DNA of 64,000 nt from Thermomonas aquatica (GTDB lineage Bacteria > Pseudomonadota > Gammaproteobacteria > Xanthomonadales > Xanthomonadaceae). The position numbers and the translations under genes were made by a program. This document shows, one piece after another, positions 10,054 through 17,911 of the stretch. The notes under the pieces are model-generated. The model worked only from the letters and a program-made list of their open reading frames with translations, was not told the DNA's origin and searched no databases. Location of the stretch: positions 2,374,501 through 2,438,500 of the forward strand of contig NZ_CP040871.1 in assembly GCF_006337105.1 (NCBI RefSeq), written 5' to 3'. Numbering within the stretch: position 1 is the first letter of the stretch; each line of letters opens with the position of its first letter.

Positions 10054-10993
10054 TGTGTAAACCCACCACGTTGTTCAGTGGGATTCGGGTGATGGGTGGC
10101 CTGTAGCCAAGGCTGGCATGTGGTCGATGCCAGTTGTAGTGATGAAGCCAGCCCTGCAGCGCGTGGGCTCGCTGTTCGGAGTTGGCGTATGAGCGGGCGT
10201 AGGCCCATTCGCGCAGGCTGGTCTGCACCAGCCGCTCAGCCTTGCCGTTGGTGCGTGGGGTGTAGGGGCGCGTGCGCAGGTGGCGCATGCCCAACCGACG
10301 GACCAGACGCCGGAAGCTACGCGATCTGTAGCAGGCGCCGTTGTCGGTCAGGACGCGCTCGAATTGCACGCCCAAGCGTCGGTAGTAGCGCACCGTCCGC
10401 AACAGCGCCCTGCACGCGCTACTACCGCGCTCGTCCGGCTCGATGGAGCCGAACGCCACGCGGGAGTGGTCATCGATGGCCAGATGGACGTATTCCCAGC
10501 CGATGCCATCGGAGTTGACTTGGCGATTGCCGGTGACCCGATGCCCCGGCTGTCGGAAACGAGCAAGCTTCTTGATGTCCAGATGCAGCAGCTGGCCGGG
10601 CAAGGCGTATTCGTAGCGGTTCTCCGGCGCTGCCGGCTGCAGTTCGGCCAAGCGGTGCAGGCCGGCGCGACGCAGCAGCCGGGCGATGGTGCTCGGGGCA
10701 ACAGGCAGTTGCCCGGCGATCTGCCGATACGTCTGCCGTGAGCGGCGCCGCTCGATGACGTGCTGCACAATCTCCTGTGGCGTGGCATGCGGGCAGGAGC
10801 GTGGCCGAGAGGACCGGTCGACCAAGCCTTGCGGACCTTCCTCCTTGAACCGTCTGAGCCACTTGTAGGCCGTGCGGACGCTGACACCGGCCGCATGCGC
10901 TGCTTCTTCGACGCGAAGGCCCTGAACAAGGATGCGGTCCACGAGCAGGGCTCGACCGCGCGGGCTCAAACGGGCATGTTTATGCAGGTTCAT
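10049..10993 (-). CDS. IS481-family DDE transposase
   Basis: This 314-residue transposase has an N-terminal helix-turn-helix (residues about 30-50, EEAAHAAGVSVRTAYKWLRR) followed by an rve-type integrase core. The acidic residues are visible in LHLDIKKLARF, VLTDNGACY and PRTNGKAERLVQT. The start MNLHKHARLSP at 10993 is typical of the family and is preceded by CCAGGAGCC. The last codon inside the element is completed by flanking DNA: Ser plus TAG come from the duplicated target TCTAGC. The element therefore carries no stop of its own, and any NCTAGN target supplies one in frame. The gene runs against pyk and overlaps its last 4 bases. Confidence 0.95.
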   Translation of the reverse strand: MNLHKHARLSPRGRALLVDRILVQGLRVEEAAHAAGVSVRTAYKWLRRFKEEGPQGLVDRSSRPRSCPHATPQEIVQHVIERRRSRQTYRQIAGQLPVAPSTIARLLRRAGLHRLAELQPAAPENRYEYALPGQLLHLDIKKLARFRQPGHRVTGNRQVNSDGIGWEYVHLAIDDHSRVAFGSIEPDERGSSACRALLRTVRYYRRLGVQFERVLTDNGACYRSRSFRRLVRRLGMRHLRTRPYTPRTNGKAERLVQTSLREWAYARSYANSEQRAHALQGWLHHYNWHRPHASLGYRPPITRIPLNNVVGLHS

Positions 10994-11076
10994 CCGGGGC
11001 TCCTGGGGGCTGGGTTGGCTTCGCAACCCCCATCTTCCAGAGATGCCCCGGATGAACAACCTACCGAGAGATCACA
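10054..11076. mobile_element. IS481-family insertion sequence, complete, 1023 bp
   Basis: Both ends are visible. The left end starts TGTG (10054) and the right end, read inward on the minus strand, also starts TGTG (11076). The two 24-nt termini share TGTG and, at the same offset, GTTGTTCA (15 of 24 positions identical overall). A 6-bp direct repeat, TCTAGC, flanks the element on both sides. A single transposase gene fills the minus strand. The identical flanking repeats and intact gene suggest a fairly recent, potentially active insertion between pyk and fba. Confidence 0.92.
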
Positions 11077-11082
11077 TCTAGC
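11077..11082. repeat. Target-site duplication TCTAGC, right copy
   Basis: This is an exact copy of 10048-10053 directly after the CACA end of the insertion sequence. Removing the element and one copy joins the pyk stop to the fba promoter region without other change. Confidence 0.9.
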
Positions 11083-11120
11083 GTCCGGCTTGACTACGAT
11101 TTCAGGGGGCCGCGGCCGGC

Positions 11121-11126
11121 TATAAT
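11121..11126 (+). promoter_or_regulatory. Consensus -10 (TATAAT) upstream of fba
   Basis: A perfect TATAAT lies 34 nt before the fba start codon and 38 nt beyond the right copy of the target duplication. The expected -35 position (about 11098-11103) carries no good TTGACA. The insertion sequence therefore leaves the core fba promoter intact, but it separates fba from any pyk read-through. Confidence 0.5.
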
Positions 11127-11159
11127 TCCGCCTTTCCGCCGCCAGCCCCCGGGATTCCC

Positions 11160-12164
11160 ATGAGCATCGAACAACTCGCCGAAACCGCCCGTGCCATGGT
11201 CGCCCCGGGCAAGGGCATCATCGCCATCGACGAATCGTCCGCGACCTGCGCCAAGCGCTTCGCCGGGGTCGGCATCGAGAACACCGAAGAAAACCGCCGC
11301 GCCTACCGCGAGCTGCTGCTGACCGCGCCGAACGCCAACCAGTACCTGTCCGGCGCGATCCTGTTCGACGAGACCATCCGCCAGTCGACCAGGTCCGGCG
11401 TCCCGTTCGCCAAGTACATGGCCGACAACGGCATGATCCCGGGCATCAAGGTCGACAAGGGCACCCACGCGCTGGCCGGCTTCCCGGGCGAGGTGGTGAC
11501 CGAGGGCCTGGACGGCCTGCGCGACCGCCTGGCCGAGTACTACAAGCTCGGCGCGCGCTTCGCCAAGTGGCGCGCGGTGATCAACATCGGCGAGGACATT
11601 CCGTCCGGCACCTGCATCGAGGCCAACAGCCATGCGCTGGCGCGCTATGCCGCGCTGTGCCAGGAGCAGGGCCTGGTGCCGATGGTCGAACCCGAAGTGA
11701 TCATGGACGGCGACCACGACATCGAGACCTGCTACGAGGTCACCGAAGTGGTGCTGCGCTCGCTGTTCGACGCGCTGTACAACCAGAACGTGATGCTGGA
11801 AGGCACCATCCTCAAGGCCTCGATGGTCGTGCCGGGCAAGGGCTGCGAGGAGCAGGCCAGCGTCGAGGAAGTGGCCGAATCCACCCTGATGTGCCTGAAG
11901 TCGGCGGTGCCGGCGATCCTGCCGGGCATCGTGTTCCTGTCCGGTGGGCAGAGCGACGAGGACGCCACCGCGCACCTCGACGCGATGAACCGGATGGGCC
12001 CGAACCCGTGGCCGCTGAGCTTCAGCTACGGCCGCGCCATGCAGCAGGCCGCGCTCAAGCTGTGGGCGCAGGACATGGCCGGCAATTACGCCAAGGCGCA
12101 GCAGACCGTGTTCGAGCGCGCCAAGGCCAATGGCCTGGCCGCGCTGGGGCAGTGGGGTGGGTGA
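11160..12164 (+). CDS. fba: Fructose-bisphosphate aldolase, class I
   Basis: This 334-residue class I (Schiff-base) aldolase cleaves fructose-1,6-bisphosphate into the two triose phosphates. The signatures GIIAIDESSATCAKRF (19-34), VPMVEPEV and LEGTILKASMVVPG, with the catalytic lysine at K219, are intact. There are no metal-binding histidines of the class II type. It belongs with gap, pgk and pyk but is separated from pyk by the IS481 element and has its own TATAAT. Two strong hairpins follow the stop. Confidence 0.96.
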   Translation: MSIEQLAETARAMVAPGKGIIAIDESSATCAKRFAGVGIENTEENRRAYRELLLTAPNANQYLSGAILFDETIRQSTRSGVPFAKYMADNGMIPGIKVDKGTHALAGFPGEVVTEGLDGLRDRLAEYYKLGARFAKWRAVINIGEDIPSGTCIEANSHALARYAALCQEQGLVPMVEPEVIMDGDHDIETCYEVTEVVLRSLFDALYNQNVMLEGTILKASMVVPGKGCEEQASVEEVAESTLMCLKSAVPAILPGIVFLSGGQSDEDATAHLDAMNRMGPNPWPLSFSYGRAMQQAALKLWAQDMAGNYAKAQQTVFERAKANGLAALGQWGG

Positions 12165-12173
12165 CCGCGTCTG

Positions 12174-12230
12174 ACCGTTGCCATCAGGCAACGGTTGCCG
12201 GTGCGAACGCCCGCGCACGGGTGCGCGGGC
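12174..12230 (+). terminator. Two tandem hairpins after fba
   Basis: ACCGTTGCC-ATCA-GGCAACGGT (12174-12195) is a perfect 9-bp stem, and GCCCGCGCAC/GTGCGCGGGC (12209-12230) is a perfect 10-bp stem. Neither has a U-run. The pair lies in the 168-bp gap between fba and the next gene and probably defines the fba transcript end. Confidence 0.45.
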
Positions 12231-12332
12231 CGGGGCGCTGAGCACGACAGCGCGGATCGATCGAACGCAGCGCCGGCCCCGAGCCGGCGTTTCGCGTTCC
12301 GGGAGGCGGCCATTGCGGCGTATGCTGCCCGC

Positions 12333-12725
12333 ATGATCACGATTCCCCCGCCATCTCAACGCCGCAAGCCCGATCGCCAGCAGGTGCAGGACGCGGCGGC
12401 GAATGCCGGCCTGGTCCTGCCGGACGTGGCGGTGCTGGCGTTGCAGCAGGGGCGCGTGATCGAGGCGATCAAGCTGATCCGCACGGCCAACCCGGGCCTC
12501 GACCTGGCGCGGGCGAAAGCGGTGATGGAGCGGATGCAGGCGCAGGCCCGTTCCGCTGCCGCGGGCGAGGCTTCCGCGGGGGATGGCAAGCCGGCGATGC
12601 CGGTGCAGTCGCGTCGCCAGCCGACGGTCGTGATGGGCGATCCGCCCGGGCAGTTGCGCTGGCTGCTGGTGGCCGTGGTGCTGGTCCTGGCGGTGGCCTG
12701 GATCGGCTTCGGCGCAACGGCCTGA
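12333..12725 (+). CDS. Ribosomal L7/L12 C-terminal-like single-pass membrane protein
   Basis: This 130-residue protein has a region at about residues 30-60 (VIEAIKLIRTANPGLDLARAKAVMERM) that resembles the helical C-terminal domain of ribosomal protein bL12, where K(V/A)IKxVRxxTGLGLKEAK is typical. A disordered linker and one C-terminal transmembrane helix (about 108-128) follow. Such small proteins occur in many proteobacteria and have no known function; they are not ribosomal bL12. The gene stands alone between fba and the efflux operon. TATGCT at 12321-12326 is too close to the ATG for a normal leader, so a leaderless transcript is possible. Confidence 0.65.
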   Translation: MITIPPPSQRRKPDRQQVQDAAANAGLVLPDVAVLALQQGRVIEAIKLIRTANPGLDLARAKAVMERMQAQARSAAAGEASAGDGKPAMPVQSRRQPTVVMGDPPGQLRWLLVAVVLVLAVAWIGFGATA

Positions 12726-12870
12726 CGGATACGCGCAACGCGCGGCGGCGCCATCGGTTGACCGTGACCGCCGGCACAGCGTCCCAGCCGATGGCACACG
12801 GGCCGGTCATCCCCGCCCGCTAGAATCGCCGGTTGTGAAAATCGATTTCCCCCATGCCGAGCTTCGCCCG

Positions 12871-13953
12871 ATGATGTCGAGCCTTCGCCGTTCGCTGCCC
12901 CTGTGCCTGCTGGTTGCCGCGTTGATCTCCGCTTGCGGCAAGGACGAGGCGGCGAAGCAGGGCGGCCCGGGCGGACGCAACAGCGGGCCGGTGCCGGTGG
13001 TGGTGGAAACCGTGCGCGAGCAGGACTGGACCGACAGCCTGCGCGCGCTCGGCACCGTGCATGCGCGCGAGGCGGTGACGGTCACCGCCAAGGTCAGCGA
13101 GACCGTGCAGCAGGTGCATTTCGACAGCGGGCAGCAGGTCGCGCGCGGCGCGCCGCTGGTGACCCTGAGCGGACAGCAGCAACTGGCCGCGCTGGCCTCC
13201 GCCGAGGCGGCCTTGAAGGAAGCCGAGCAGCTCTACGCGCGGCAGGCACAGCTGGCGAACCAGCAGCTGATCGCGCGCGCCTCGCTGGATGCGCAACGCG
13301 CCACCCGCGATGCGGCGCGCGCGCAGGTCGCGCAGATCCGCGCCAACCTGTCCGACCGGGTGATCCGCGCGCCGTTCGCCGGCGTGCTCGGCATCCGCCA
13401 GGTCAGCCCGGGCGCGCTGGTCACGCCGGGCACGGCGATCGCCACCCTCGACGACATCGCCCGCGTCTACGTCGATTTCCCGGTGCCGGAAACCGAACTG
13501 GCCGAGGTCGCGCCGGGGCAGGCGCTGACCGGTCGCGTCGGTACTTACGGCGATCGCGTGTTCGATGGCACGGTCGATACGGTGTCCGCGCGGCTCGATG
13601 CCGTCTCGCGCGCCGCCACCGTGCGCGGCGATTTCGCCAATCCGGAGCGCGCGCTGAAGCCGGGCATGCTGGTCGAAGTGAGCCTCGCCCGCGGCATCCG
13701 GCCGGCGCTGGTGGTGCCGGAGATCGCGGTGCAGCAGATCGGCAGCGAGACCTTCGTCTGGCGCGTGAAGGCCGATGACAGCGTGGAGAAGGCGAACGTG
13801 GTGGTCGGTGGCCGCGTGCCGGGCAAGGTCATGCTCAAGGACGGCGTGAAAGCCGGCGAGCGCATCGTCACCGAGGGCGTGGGCAAGCTGCAGGCCGGCG
13901 CGAAGATCGCCGCAGGCCGGGCCGATGCCGCGCCTGCCGGCGCCGCGAAGTAA
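12871..13953 (+). CDS. RND efflux periplasmic adaptor lipoprotein (HlyD/MFP family)
   Basis: This 360-residue membrane-fusion protein has a lipoprotein signal (lipobox LISAC, C22). It then shows the lipoyl-like half, a coiled-coil hairpin (about residues 95-140, rich in Ala, Glu and Gln), the second lipoyl half with RAPFAGVLGIRQVSPGALV, a beta-barrel and the membrane-proximal domain. It links the inner-membrane pump to an outer-membrane channel. It ends 3 nt before the pump gene, so they form an operon. No outer-membrane factor gene follows. The start is uncertain: a GTG at 12835 is in frame, but 12871 places the signal peptide at the N-terminus. Confidence 0.9.
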   Translation: MMSSLRRSLPLCLLVAALISACGKDEAAKQGGPGGRNSGPVPVVVETVREQDWTDSLRALGTVHAREAVTVTAKVSETVQQVHFDSGQQVARGAPLVTLSGQQQLAALASAEAALKEAEQLYARQAQLANQQLIARASLDAQRATRDAARAQVAQIRANLSDRVIRAPFAGVLGIRQVSPGALVTPGTAIATLDDIARVYVDFPVPETELAEVAPGQALTGRVGTYGDRVFDGTVDTVSARLDAVSRAATVRGDFANPERALKPGMLVEVSLARGIRPALVVPEIAVQQIGSETFVWRVKADDSVEKANVVVGGRVPGKVMLKDGVKAGERIVTEGVGKLQAGAKIAAGRADAAPAGAAK

Positions 13954-13956
13954 GCG

Positions 13957-16900
13957 ATGAAGCTCTCCGATCTGTCGATCAAGCGGCCGGTGCTGGCCGT
14001 GGTGATGAGCCTGCTGCTGATCGTGCTCGGCACGATGTCGTTCCTGCGCCTGACCCTGCGCGAGCTGCCGGCGATCGATCCGCCGATCGTCTCGGTGCAG
14101 GTGGATTATCCGGGCGCCTCCGCCAGCGTGGTGGAAACGCGGATCACGCAGACGCTGGAGGACGCGCTGTCCGGCATCGAAGGCATCAACACCATCGATT
14201 CCAGCAGCCAGAACGGCGCGTCGCGGATCAGCATCGAGTTCTACGCCAGCCGCGACATCGAGGCCGCCGCCAACGACGTGCGCAACGCGGTCAGCCGGGT
14301 CGCCGACCGCATGCCGGAAGAAGCCGACGCGCCCGAGATCAGCAAGGTCGAAAGCGATTCCGACCCGATCATCTGGCTCAACCTGCGCTCGGCGAACATG
14401 GACCAGCTGCAGCTGTCCGATTACGCGCAGCGCTACCTGGTCGATCGCTTCTCCAGCCTGCAGGGCGTGGCGCAGGTGCGCCTGGGCGGCAGCCAGCGCT
14501 ATGCGATGCGGGTCTGGCTCGACGGCGACGCGATGGCCGCGCGCGGCCTGACCACCGGCGACATCGAGAGCGCGATGCGCGCGGAGAACGTCGAGCTCGG
14601 CGCCGGCCGCATCGAATCCAAGGACCGCGATTTCATCCTGCGGGTGGCGCGCGACTACACCACCGCCGAGGCGTTCGCGCAGATGCCGGTGGGCAAGGGC
14701 GCGGACGGCTACGTGGTGCGCCTGGGCGACGTGGCCAGGGTGGCGCTGGAATCCTCCGAACGCCGCGCGTACTACCACAGCAACGGCGAACCCGCGCTCG
14801 GCATCGGCATCGTCAAGACGTCCACCGCGAACAGCCTGGACGTGGCCGCCGAAGCCAAGGCCGAGGCCGAGCGGATCCGCCCGACCCTGCCCAAGGGCAC
14901 CGACATCTACACCGCCTTCGACAGCACCACCTTCATCTCCGCCTCGGTCGACCGCGTGTACGAGACCCTGCTGGAAGCGGTGGTGCTGGTGCTGGTGGTG
15001 ATCTGGCTGTTCCTCGGCAGCGTGCGCGCCGCGCTGATCCCGGCGGTGACCGTGCCGGTCTGCGTGATCGCCTCGTTCATCGCGCTGTACGCGTTCGGCT
15101 TCTCGATCAACCTGCTGACCCTGCTCGCGCTGGTGTTGTGCATCGGCCTGGTGGTGGACGACGCGATCGTGGTGGTGGAGAACATCCAGCGCCGCGTCGA
15201 TCTCGGCGAACCGCCGCTGGTCGCCGCGCGCCGCGGCACCGCGCAGGTCGCGTTCGCGGTGCTGGCGACCACCGCGGTGCTGGTCGCGGTGTTCCTGCCG
15301 GTCGGTTTCCTGCAGGGCAATACCGGCCGCCTGTTCCGCGAATTGTCGGTGGCGCTGGCGGCGGCGGTGGTCATCTCCGCCTTCGTCGCGCTGAGCCTCA
15401 CGCCGATGATGGCGAGCAAGCTGTTGCGCCCGCATACCGGCCCGCACGCGGTGCACGGCAACCGGGTCAGCGAATGGCTCAACGCGCGCTTCGAGCGGTT
15501 CGCCGGCGCTTACCGCGGCGTGCTGGAGCGCAACGTGCACCGCATCTGGCTGTTCGGCGGATTGATGCTGGCGGCGATGGTCGCGCTGGTGCTGCTGTTC
15601 AAGCTGCTGCCCAGCGAACTGGCGCCCGCCGAGGATCGCGGTTCGTTCCAGCTCACGATGGAAGGCCCGGAAGGCGCGGGCTTCGACTACACCGTCGCGC
15701 AGATGAAGCAGGTGGAAGCGATCCTGGCCGGCGAGATCGGCCCGGACAAGCTGATCGAGCGCGCCAACCCGCGCGTGCCGGGCAGCTTCGGCGCCAGTGA
15801 GGAAATGCACACCGGCCGCGCCAGCGTCTTCCTGGTGGACTGGGACAAGCGCACGCAGAGCACCGCACAGGTCGCCGCCGACCTCGAGAAGAAGTTCGCC
15901 GGCCTGACCGGCGTGCGCGTGCGCACGCAAGTGGGCGGCGGCCTGGTGCGCACCCGCGGCCAGCCGTTCCAGATGGTGCTGGGCGGCCCCGATTACGCCG
16001 AGCTGGCGCGCTGGCGCGACATCATGCTGGCCAAGATGGCGGACAACCCCGGCTTCGTTGGCCCGGATTCGGATTACAAGGAAACCCGCCCGCAGATGCG
16101 CGTGGTGGTCGACAAGGCGCGCGCCGCCGACCTCGGCGTATCCGCCACCGCGATCGGCACCGCGCTGGAGACGATGATGGGCGGGCGCCGCGTCACCACC
16201 TTCGTCGACAACGGCGAGGAATACGACGTGATGCTGCAGGCCGACCGCCGGGGCCGCGCCTCCACCGCCGATCTCGACGCGCTGCAGGTGCGCGCGCGCA
16301 ACGGTGCGCTGGTGCCGCTGTCGAACCTGGTGACGCTGAAGGAAATCGCCGAACCCGGCACCTACAACCGTTTCAACCGCCTGCGCTCGATCACCTTGAG
16401 CGCGCGCCTGGCGGAAGGCTATCCGCTGGGCGAAGCCGTCGCGTGGGCGCAGCAGGCCGCCGAGCAGAGCCTGCCCGACTACGCGCAGGTCGGCTGGAAG
16501 GGCGAATCGCGCGAGCTGCAGCAGTCCGGCGGCGAGGTGCTGATCACCTTCGCGCTGGCCTTGCTGATCGTCTACCTCGCGCTGGCCGCGCAGTTCGAAA
16601 GCTTCCTGCACCCGCTGGTGATCATGCTGACCGTGCCGCTGGGCGTGCTCGGCGCGCTGATCGGGCTGTGGTTGACCAAGGGCACCATGAACCTGTTCTC
16701 GCAGATCGGCATCGTGATGCTGGTCGGCCTGGCGGCGAAGAACGGCATCCTGATCGTCGAATTCGCGAATCAATTGCGCGATGCCGGCCGCAGCGTGCAC
16801 GAGGCCATCGTCGAGGCCGCCGGCGTGCGCCTGCGCCCGATCCTGATGACCTCGATCGCGACGATCATGGGCGCGCTGCCGCTGGTGATCTTCGGCGGGC

Positions 16901-17091
16901 CGGGCTCGGCCAGCCGCGCCACCATCGGCACCGTGGTCGTGTTCGGCGTGGCGTTCTCGACCTTGCTCTCGCTGTTCGTGGTGCCGGCGTTCTATGCGCT
17001 GCTGGCGAAGTACACCCATTCGCCTGAGGCATTGGCGCACGAACTCGATAAACTCGAATCCACCACCCCGGAGGCCGGCGGCCATGCGTGA
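13957..17091 (+). CDS. RND multidrug efflux permease (AcrB/MexB-like)
   Basis: This 1044-residue HAE1-type RND transporter has 12 transmembrane helices and two large periplasmic loops. The first helix is preceded by the family opening LSIKRPVLAVVMSLLL. The proton-relay pair D401-D402 is visible in CIGLVVDDAIVVVENIQ, and the C-terminal half carries GLAAKNGILIVEFANQ. It exports drugs or other amphiphilic compounds driven by the proton gradient. It is co-transcribed with the upstream adaptor. The final codons overlap the start of the methyltransferase gene (17084-17091), so that gene may be translated from the same message. Confidence 0.95.
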   Translation: MKLSDLSIKRPVLAVVMSLLLIVLGTMSFLRLTLRELPAIDPPIVSVQVDYPGASASVVETRITQTLEDALSGIEGINTIDSSSQNGASRISIEFYASRDIEAAANDVRNAVSRVADRMPEEADAPEISKVESDSDPIIWLNLRSANMDQLQLSDYAQRYLVDRFSSLQGVAQVRLGGSQRYAMRVWLDGDAMAARGLTTGDIESAMRAENVELGAGRIESKDRDFILRVARDYTTAEAFAQMPVGKGADGYVVRLGDVARVALESSERRAYYHSNGEPALGIGIVKTSTANSLDVAAEAKAEAERIRPTLPKGTDIYTAFDSTTFISASVDRVYETLLEAVVLVLVVIWLFLGSVRAALIPAVTVPVCVIASFIALYAFGFSINLLTLLALVLCIGLVVDDAIVVVENIQRRVDLGEPPLVAARRGTAQVAFAVLATTAVLVAVFLPVGFLQGNTGRLFRELSVALAAAVVISAFVALSLTPMMASKLLRPHTGPHAVHGNRVSEWLNARFERFAGAYRGVLERNVHRIWLFGGLMLAAMVALVLLFKLLPSELAPAEDRGSFQLTMEGPEGAGFDYTVAQMKQVEAILAGEIGPDKLIERANPRVPGSFGASEEMHTGRASVFLVDWDKRTQSTAQVAADLEKKFAGLTGVRVRTQVGGGLVRTRGQPFQMVLGGPDYAELARWRDIMLAKMADNPGFVGPDSDYKETRPQMRVVVDKARAADLGVSATAIGTALETMMGGRRVTTFVDNGEEYDVMLQADRRGRASTADLDALQVRARNGALVPLSNLVTLKEIAEPGTYNRFNRLRSITLSARLAEGYPLGEAVAWAQQAAEQSLPDYAQVGWKGESRELQQSGGEVLITFALALLIVYLALAAQFESFLHPLVIMLTVPLGVLGALIGLWLTKGTMNLFSQIGIVMLVGLAAKNGILIVEFANQLRDAGRSVHEAIVEAAGVRLRPILMTSIATIMGALPLVIFGGPGSASRATIGTVVVFGVAFSTLLSLFVVPAFYALLAKYTHSPEALAHELDKLESTTPEAGGHA

Positions 17092-17905
17092 TCCTGGTTC
17101 GCCGTGGAAACCACGCGCTCCCCGCAACCCGTTGCAGGCGGATGAAACCGCATCGTCGCATCCCGCGCGCGAGCGCCGCGATGCGGAACTGCGCATCTAC
17201 GGCATCAATGCGGTGCGCGCGCTGTTCGCGAAACGCCCGCAGGCGCTGCGCAAGCTGTACCTGCTCGAGGCGCGCATCCCGCAACTGCAGCCGCTGTTGA
17301 AATGGTGCGTCGCCAACCGCGTCGGCTACCGCGTGGTGGAAGAAGGCGACCTGCAGAAACTCGCCGCCAGTGCGCACCACGAAGGCGTGGTCGCCGACGT
17401 GCTGCGCGAGGAACCGCAATCGCTCACCGCATGGCTGCGCGAGCTGCCGGCAGGCGCGCAATGCGCGCTGTGGCTGGACGGCGTCGGCAATCCGCACAAC
17501 CTGGGCGCGATCCTGCGCAGCGCCGCGCATTTCGGCGTGGGCGCGGTGCTGTTGCCGAAGCAGTCGACGCTGGCGTTGTCCGGCGCCGCCGCGCGCGTCG
17601 CCGAAGGCGGCGCGGAAGCGGTGCGGTTCGTGCGCCTGGGCCGCGAGGACAACGCGATCGCGCAATTGCGCGGCACCGGCTTCCAGCTGGCCGCGACCGT
17701 GGTGCGCGGCGGCAGCGACCTGTTCGCGGCGAAGCTGCCGCAACGACTGGTCTACGTGCTGGGTGCGGAAGGCGAGGGCATATCGCCGGAACTGGCCGCC
17801 GCCTGCGACATGAGGCTGTCGATCCCCGGCAGCGGCGCGGTGGAAAGCCTCAACGTGGCCGCCGCGACCGCGGTGCTGCTGGCGAGTTGGCGCGGCGCGC
17901 TGTAG
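17084..17905 (+). CDS. TrmH/SpoU-family RNA 2'-O-methyltransferase
   Basis: This 273-residue protein has an N-terminal substrate-binding domain (about 25-95) followed by the SPOUT knot. The three SpoU motifs are in order: NPHNLGAILRSAAHFG, YVLGAEGEGIS, and IPGSGAVESLNVAAATAVLL. These bind S-adenosylmethionine and the 2'-OH of a ribose in rRNA or tRNA. The target nucleotide cannot be read from the sequence; the N-terminal extension with a substrate-binding domain is closer to RlmB than to TrmL. The ATG at 17084 overlaps the pump stop by 8 bases. Confidence 0.85.
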   Translation: MRDPGSPWKPRAPRNPLQADETASSHPARERRDAELRIYGINAVRALFAKRPQALRKLYLLEARIPQLQPLLKWCVANRVGYRVVEEGDLQKLAASAHHEGVVADVLREEPQSLTAWLRELPAGAQCALWLDGVGNPHNLGAILRSAAHFGVGAVLLPKQSTLALSGAAARVAEGGAEAVRFVRLGREDNAIAQLRGTGFQLAATVVRGGSDLFAAKLPQRLVYVLGAEGEGISPELAAACDMRLSIPGSGAVESLNVAAATAVLLASWRGAL

Positions 17906-17911
17906 CCGTGG

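Noticed and set aside
11090..11095. TTGACT as the -35 of fba
   Set aside because: The spacer to TATAAT would be 25 bp, too long for a sigma-70 promoter.
12174..12230. Small RNA in the fba 3' region
   Set aside because: Two hairpins without a promoter or U-tract; a 3' end structure explains them better.
12820..17196. A 1458-codon open frame on the minus strand opposite the efflux operon
   Set aside because: It is antisense to the adaptor, the RND pump and the start of the methyltransferase gene, all with clear domains. Its product is His/Arg/Gln-rich low-complexity sequence, the usual shadow of high-GC coding DNA.
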